From: Diplocloster hominis
GTDB lineage: Bacteria; Bacillota; Clostridia; Lachnospirales; Lachnospiraceae
Direction: 5' to 3'
Assembly: GCF_032380655.1 (NCBI RefSeq)
Contig: NZ_JAWDIY010000012.1
Location: 62,001-126,000, forward strand
Length of the DNA: 64,000 bases
Both the position numbers and the translations under genes were made by a program. Numbering within the stretch: the first letter of the stretch is position 1; each line of letters begins with the position of its first letter. Below the pieces are notes generated by a model. That model worked only from the letters and a program-made list of their open reading frames with translations, searched no databases and was not told where the DNA came from. Of the stretch, positions 61,033-64,000 are shown piece by piece.

Positions 61033-61860
61033 ATGGAATTTAGGGATAAATTTTCATTTTCTGTATTAATGTCTATTTACATTAAAGAAAAGCCCAATAA
61101 TTTGCGAGAATGTTTGGATAGTATTCTATCTCAAAGTGTAGAATGTGATGAAATAATAATAGTAGAAGATGGCATATTGACAGATGATCTATATAAAGTA
61201 ATTGATGAATATAAAAGAAAATTTAATAAGATCAGAACTTATCAATTTGAAGAAAATGTAATGTTAGGAAGGGCATTGGCTAAAGGAGTAGAATTATGCA
61301 AATATGATTTAATTGCTAGAATGGATACAGATGATATATGTTTGCCTAATAGATTCGAAAAACAATTAAAATTTCTAAAGGATAATCCGGATATTACAGT
61401 CGTAGGTGGAAGCATAATTGAATTTGACCCAAATACAAATATAGAACTTATAAAAAATATGCCAACAGATTATTATACTATAAAAAAGTATGTTAAATTT
61501 AGAAATCCAATGAACCATATGACTGTTATGTTTCGAAAAGGGGAAATACTTGCTGCTGGTAATTACAAACATTGGCCTTACTTAGAGGATTATTATTTAT
61601 GGAGTAGACTCATTGTTAGAGGAGAGAAGTTATGTAATATTGCAGAACCATTAGTAAGGGTAAGGGTAGATAACAATTTGTATAAAAGAAGGGGTGGAAT
61701 AAAATATTTCAAAACATATTTAAGATTGCGACGGGAACAATTTAATATAGGGTTATTAGATAAAAAAGAATTAGTGTTTAGTATATTTTTTACTAGTATA
61801 ATTACATTGATTCCAAGTAATTTTCGTAAAGTTTTATATAAAAAATACTTACGTAAATAG
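61033..61860 (+). CDS. GT2 family glycosyltransferase
   Basis: 275 residues. 'FSVLMSIYIKEKPNNLRECL', 'EIIIVEDGILTDDLY' and MDTDDICLPNRF (DTD metal site, near 97) are typical of capsular GT2 enzymes of the WaaE/CpsI type, with 'RNPMNHMTVMFRK' and 'YLEDYYLWSRL' further on. No membrane helix except a weak hydrophobic patch near the C-terminus. GGAGG lies upstream of the start. It probably adds the second or a later sugar. Confidence 0.9.
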   Translation: MEFRDKFSFSVLMSIYIKEKPNNLRECLDSILSQSVECDEIIIVEDGILTDDLYKVIDEYKRKFNKIRTYQFEENVMLGRALAKGVELCKYDLIARMDTDDICLPNRFEKQLKFLKDNPDITVVGGSIIEFDPNTNIELIKNMPTDYYTIKKYVKFRNPMNHMTVMFRKGEILAAGNYKHWPYLEDYYLWSRLIVRGEKLCNIAEPLVRVRVDNNLYKRRGGIKYFKTYLRLRREQFNIGLLDKKELVFSIFFTSIITLIPSNFRKVLYKKYLRK

Positions 61861-61879
61861 TAAATATGGAGTTTTAATT

Positions 61880-62995
61880 ATGATACGTATATTACAGGTA
61901 ATTGATAAAATGGATATTAGTAGTGGAGTTTATTCCATGCTGATAAATTATTACCGATTCATAGACAAGGAAAAAATTATATTTGACTTTGTAGTTCATG
62001 ATGAAGTGTCTGAGGATTTGAAAGAATATTATATAGACAAAGGTTCAATCATATATAAATTATCAGACTTATCATTTAAAAATTTATTTTCAAATGCAAA
62101 AGTTTTTACAAGAATATTAGAATCAAATAAATATAGTATTATTCACATTCATATACCTAATATTGCGTTTTTATATTTTAATATTGCAAAGCGATGTAAA
62201 ATACCAATAAGAATAATGCATAGCCATAATTCTGTTGGATCTGAAATATTATGGAAACGTATAAGAAATAAAATTCTTAACCAAATAGGCTTGTTTTATG
62301 CAAATAGATATTGGGCTTGTTCTAAATTAAGCGCTAAATATTTATTTGGTAATAAAAAAATAGAAACTGAAAAATTTAAGCTAATAAATAACGCAATAGA
62401 AGTCGATAAATATAAGTATAATCAACTTATTAGATGTGAAAAAAGAAATGAATATAATTTGAATAATAAATATGTGATAGGAAATATTGGTAGATTAGCG
62501 GTACAGAAAAACCAAGAATATTTAATTGATGTTTTTTATGAATTTCATAAAAACAATTTAGATAGTATTTTATTAATAATAGGCGAAGGAGAATTAAAAT
62601 CTAAAATTGAAAATAAAATATCTGATTATAATTTGAATGATTCAGTTTATTTATTGGGTGCACGTAAGGATGTTAATGAGATTCTCCAAGTAATTGATGT
62701 ATTTGTATTACCTTCATTATTTGAAGGTTTACCAGTAGTGAGTATTGAAGCACAAGCTGCTGGTCTAAGATGTATTTTATCTGATACTATTACGAAAGAA
62801 TGTAGTATTACAGAAAATGTTATTTTTCTTAATTTAAAAGATAAATATAGTTGGTTAAATGCATTAACAAATTGCAGAAAGTATAATAGAATAAATACCG
62901 ATCAATATATAATTAAAAATCATTATTCTATTAGCGAAGAAGCGGTTTATTTACAAGAATGTTATTTACAAGAATATAATAATTTACTGATATGA
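61880..62995 (+). CDS. GT4 family glycosyltransferase (GT-B fold)
   Basis: 371 residues. The N-terminal 'QVIDKMDISSGVYSMLINYY' and 'HIHIPNIAFLYF' are typical of capsule GT4 enzymes. The donor half has 'GNIGRLAVQKNQEYLIDVF' (near 200), 'LIIGEGELKSKIE' and 'VFVLPSLFEGLPVVSIEAQA' (near 275-294) with the E-x7-E site. Nucleotide-sugar donor unknown. GGAG precedes the start. Confidence 0.93.
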   Translation: MIRILQVIDKMDISSGVYSMLINYYRFIDKEKIIFDFVVHDEVSEDLKEYYIDKGSIIYKLSDLSFKNLFSNAKVFTRILESNKYSIIHIHIPNIAFLYFNIAKRCKIPIRIMHSHNSVGSEILWKRIRNKILNQIGLFYANRYWACSKLSAKYLFGNKKIETEKFKLINNAIEVDKYKYNQLIRCEKRNEYNLNNKYVIGNIGRLAVQKNQEYLIDVFYEFHKNNLDSILLIIGEGELKSKIENKISDYNLNDSVYLLGARKDVNEILQVIDVFVLPSLFEGLPVVSIEAQAAGLRCILSDTITKECSITENVIFLNLKDKYSWLNALTNCRKYNRINTDQYIIKNHYSISEEAVYLQECYLQEYNNLLI

Positions 62996-63008
62996 TATGG
63001 AGGGAATA

Positions 63009-63794
63009 ATGAAAAGAATTAAAGAGTTTTTAGGAGGATTTTTACATTATAAAGCTTTATTATATGAACTTGTTGTCAGAGATATAAAAGTACGTTATAA
63101 GAGATCTTTTCTTGGATTATTATGGACTATAGTAAACCCGCTTTTAACCATGGCTGTTATGACTTTGGTTTTTTCCCATCTATTTCGTTTTGAAATAGAA
63201 AATTTTACGATATATTTTTTGACAGCAAATATTATGTTTACTTTTTTTACAGAATCTACAACTAATGGTTTACACTCGATAGTTGATAATGGAAATTTAA
63301 TTAAGAAAGTATATATACCAAAATATCTTTTTCCTGTGTCTAAAGTTATGTCTGGTGTTGTAAATTTGTTTTTTTCTTTTATAGCATTAATAATAATGAT
63401 GATAGTTACTGGGTCTCCATTTCATTTGACAATGTTACTTACTCCTATAGTTATGATATATTTGATCATGTTTTCAATGGGACTTGCTTTGATTTTGTCA
63501 GCTTTTATGGTTTTTTTTAGAGATATAGCCCAATTATATGGTATTTGTACACTGCTTTGGATGTATTTAACTCCTATTTTTTATCCAGTTTCGTTATTAA
63601 AAGATAATGCACCATGGGCTCTTAGTATTAATCCAATGTATTATTATATTGATTATTTTCGGATGATTGTTTTGGAAGGTGGAGTTCCCAGCTTAAGGAT
63701 GAATATTATATGCTTTTTAATTTCATTTATTGTACTTTTAGTAGGTTTAGTTATTTTTTATAAAAAACAGGATAGATATATATTATATATTTAG
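63009..63794 (+). CDS. ABC-2 type polysaccharide exporter permease (TagG/Wzm-like)
   Basis: The start at 63009 (MKRIKEFLGGFLHYKALLYE) follows GGAGGG; an ATG at 62997 overlaps that site. About 261 residues include six membrane helices and the family motif 'RDIKVRYKRSFLGLLWTIVNPLL' (split near 25-47). The permease exports a lipid-linked polysaccharide or teichoic-acid-like polymer with the ATPase encoded next. It follows the GT4 gene by 13 bases. Confidence 0.93.
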   Translation: MKRIKEFLGGFLHYKALLYELVVRDIKVRYKRSFLGLLWTIVNPLLTMAVMTLVFSHLFRFEIENFTIYFLTANIMFTFFTESTTNGLHSIVDNGNLIKKVYIPKYLFPVSKVMSGVVNLFFSFIALIIMMIVTGSPFHLTMLLTPIVMIYLIMFSMGLALILSAFMVFFRDIAQLYGICTLLWMYLTPIFYPVSLLKDNAPWALSINPMYYYIDYFRMIVLEGGVPSLRMNIICFLISFIVLLVGLVIFYKKQDRYILYI

Positions 63795-63805
63795 AGGAGT
63801 GTGTG

Positions 63806-64000
63806 ATGGACACTAATATAATTAAAGTAAAAGATTTGTCTATTATGTTTAATAAAAGTTCAGAAAAAGTTGATAGTATAAAAGAATATACTATAAAGTT
63901 TGTAAAACATCAATTAATGTTTGAAGAGTTTTGGGCTTTAAAGGAAATATCTTTTGAAGTAAAAAAAGGGGAAGCTCTTGGTATTGTAGGATTAAACGGG
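63806..64000 (+). CDS. ABC polysaccharide exporter ATP-binding protein (TagH/Wzt-like), cut off at window end
   Basis: 65 residues are visible, starting MDTNIIKVKDLSIMFNKS after GAGGAG. 'FWALKEISFEVKKGEALGIV' leads into the first half of Walker A (GLNG). The insertion 'DSIKEYTIKFVKHQ' before that is usual in the O-antigen/teichoic-acid exporter ATPases. It partners the permease at 63009. The C-terminal part, which in some members binds the glycan, lies outside the window. Confidence 0.9.
   Translation, partial: MDTNIIKVKDLSIMFNKSSEKVDSIKEYTIKFVKHQLMFEEFWALKEISFEVKKGEALGIVGLNG

Overview
The window looks like a chromosomal segment of a gut-type Clostridia, most likely Lachnospiraceae (Bacillota). 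This is inferred from strong AGGAGG-type ribosome binding sites, the housekeeping order uvrB-uvrA and cdaA-cdaR-glmM, a RecD2-type helicase, ComF, an HPr-like protein and a large surface-polysaccharide region. Genus and species cannot be set from sequence reading alone. No rRNA, tRNA, CRISPR array, transposase or phage gene was seen.

Positions 1-18149 are mostly housekeeping. They hold a cut-off AAA ATPase on the minus strand with a palindromic promoter, nucleotide excision repair (uvrB, uvrA), an unknown protein, a lipid kinase, mreB, recD2-comF, two unknown membrane proteins, and the c-di-AMP/cell-wall operon cdaA-cdaR-glmM followed by an HPr-like protein. Between HPr and the next, convergent, gene lie two very long hairpins (18169-18607 and 18679-18994).

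Positions 19035-59054 are a very large glycan-assembly region. A five-gene minus-strand operon (19035-25093) carries a GT11 fucosyltransferase, GT-C type membrane proteins and a polyprenyl-phosphate glycosyltransferase. Next come a GT2, an MBOAT/SGNH O-acylation pair, a B12-binding radical SAM enzyme, a UbiA enzyme resembling decaprenyl-phosphate phosphoribosyltransferase and a HAD phosphatase. A long plus-strand run (33021-54419) has many glycosyltransferases, a Wzx flippase, UDP-glucose dehydrogenase, RmlD, a DegT aminotransferase with an FdtA-like cupin, and UDP-galactopyranose mutase. It is closed by a minus-strand GT-C protein and Fkp, the bifunctional fucose-salvage enzyme that makes GDP-fucose. 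Fkp with one GT11-like, two GT10-like and two further HxRR-type transferases points to a surface glycan fucosylated from scavenged fucose.

At about 59055 the composition changes sharply to AT-rich with AT-rich codon use. A new operon starts there: a polyprenyl glycosylphosphotransferase, GT2, GT4 and an ABC-2 exporter (permease plus cut-off ATPase). It looks like a separately acquired second polysaccharide locus using ABC rather than Wzx export.

The most unusual signals are non-coding. (1) The two giant hairpins have perfect outer arms of 50 and 81 bp. (2) A repeated leader element in the glycan operons consists of a hairpin plus TGGAGGAA, a TGAAC/GTTCA hairpin, then a second hairpin plus TGGAGGAA; stem sequences differ between copies but pairing is kept. 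(3) In the radical SAM leader an 11-bp hairpin sits between the Shine-Dalgarno and the ATG. (4) A GC-rich, foldable island sits in the AT-rich gap upstream of ubiA.
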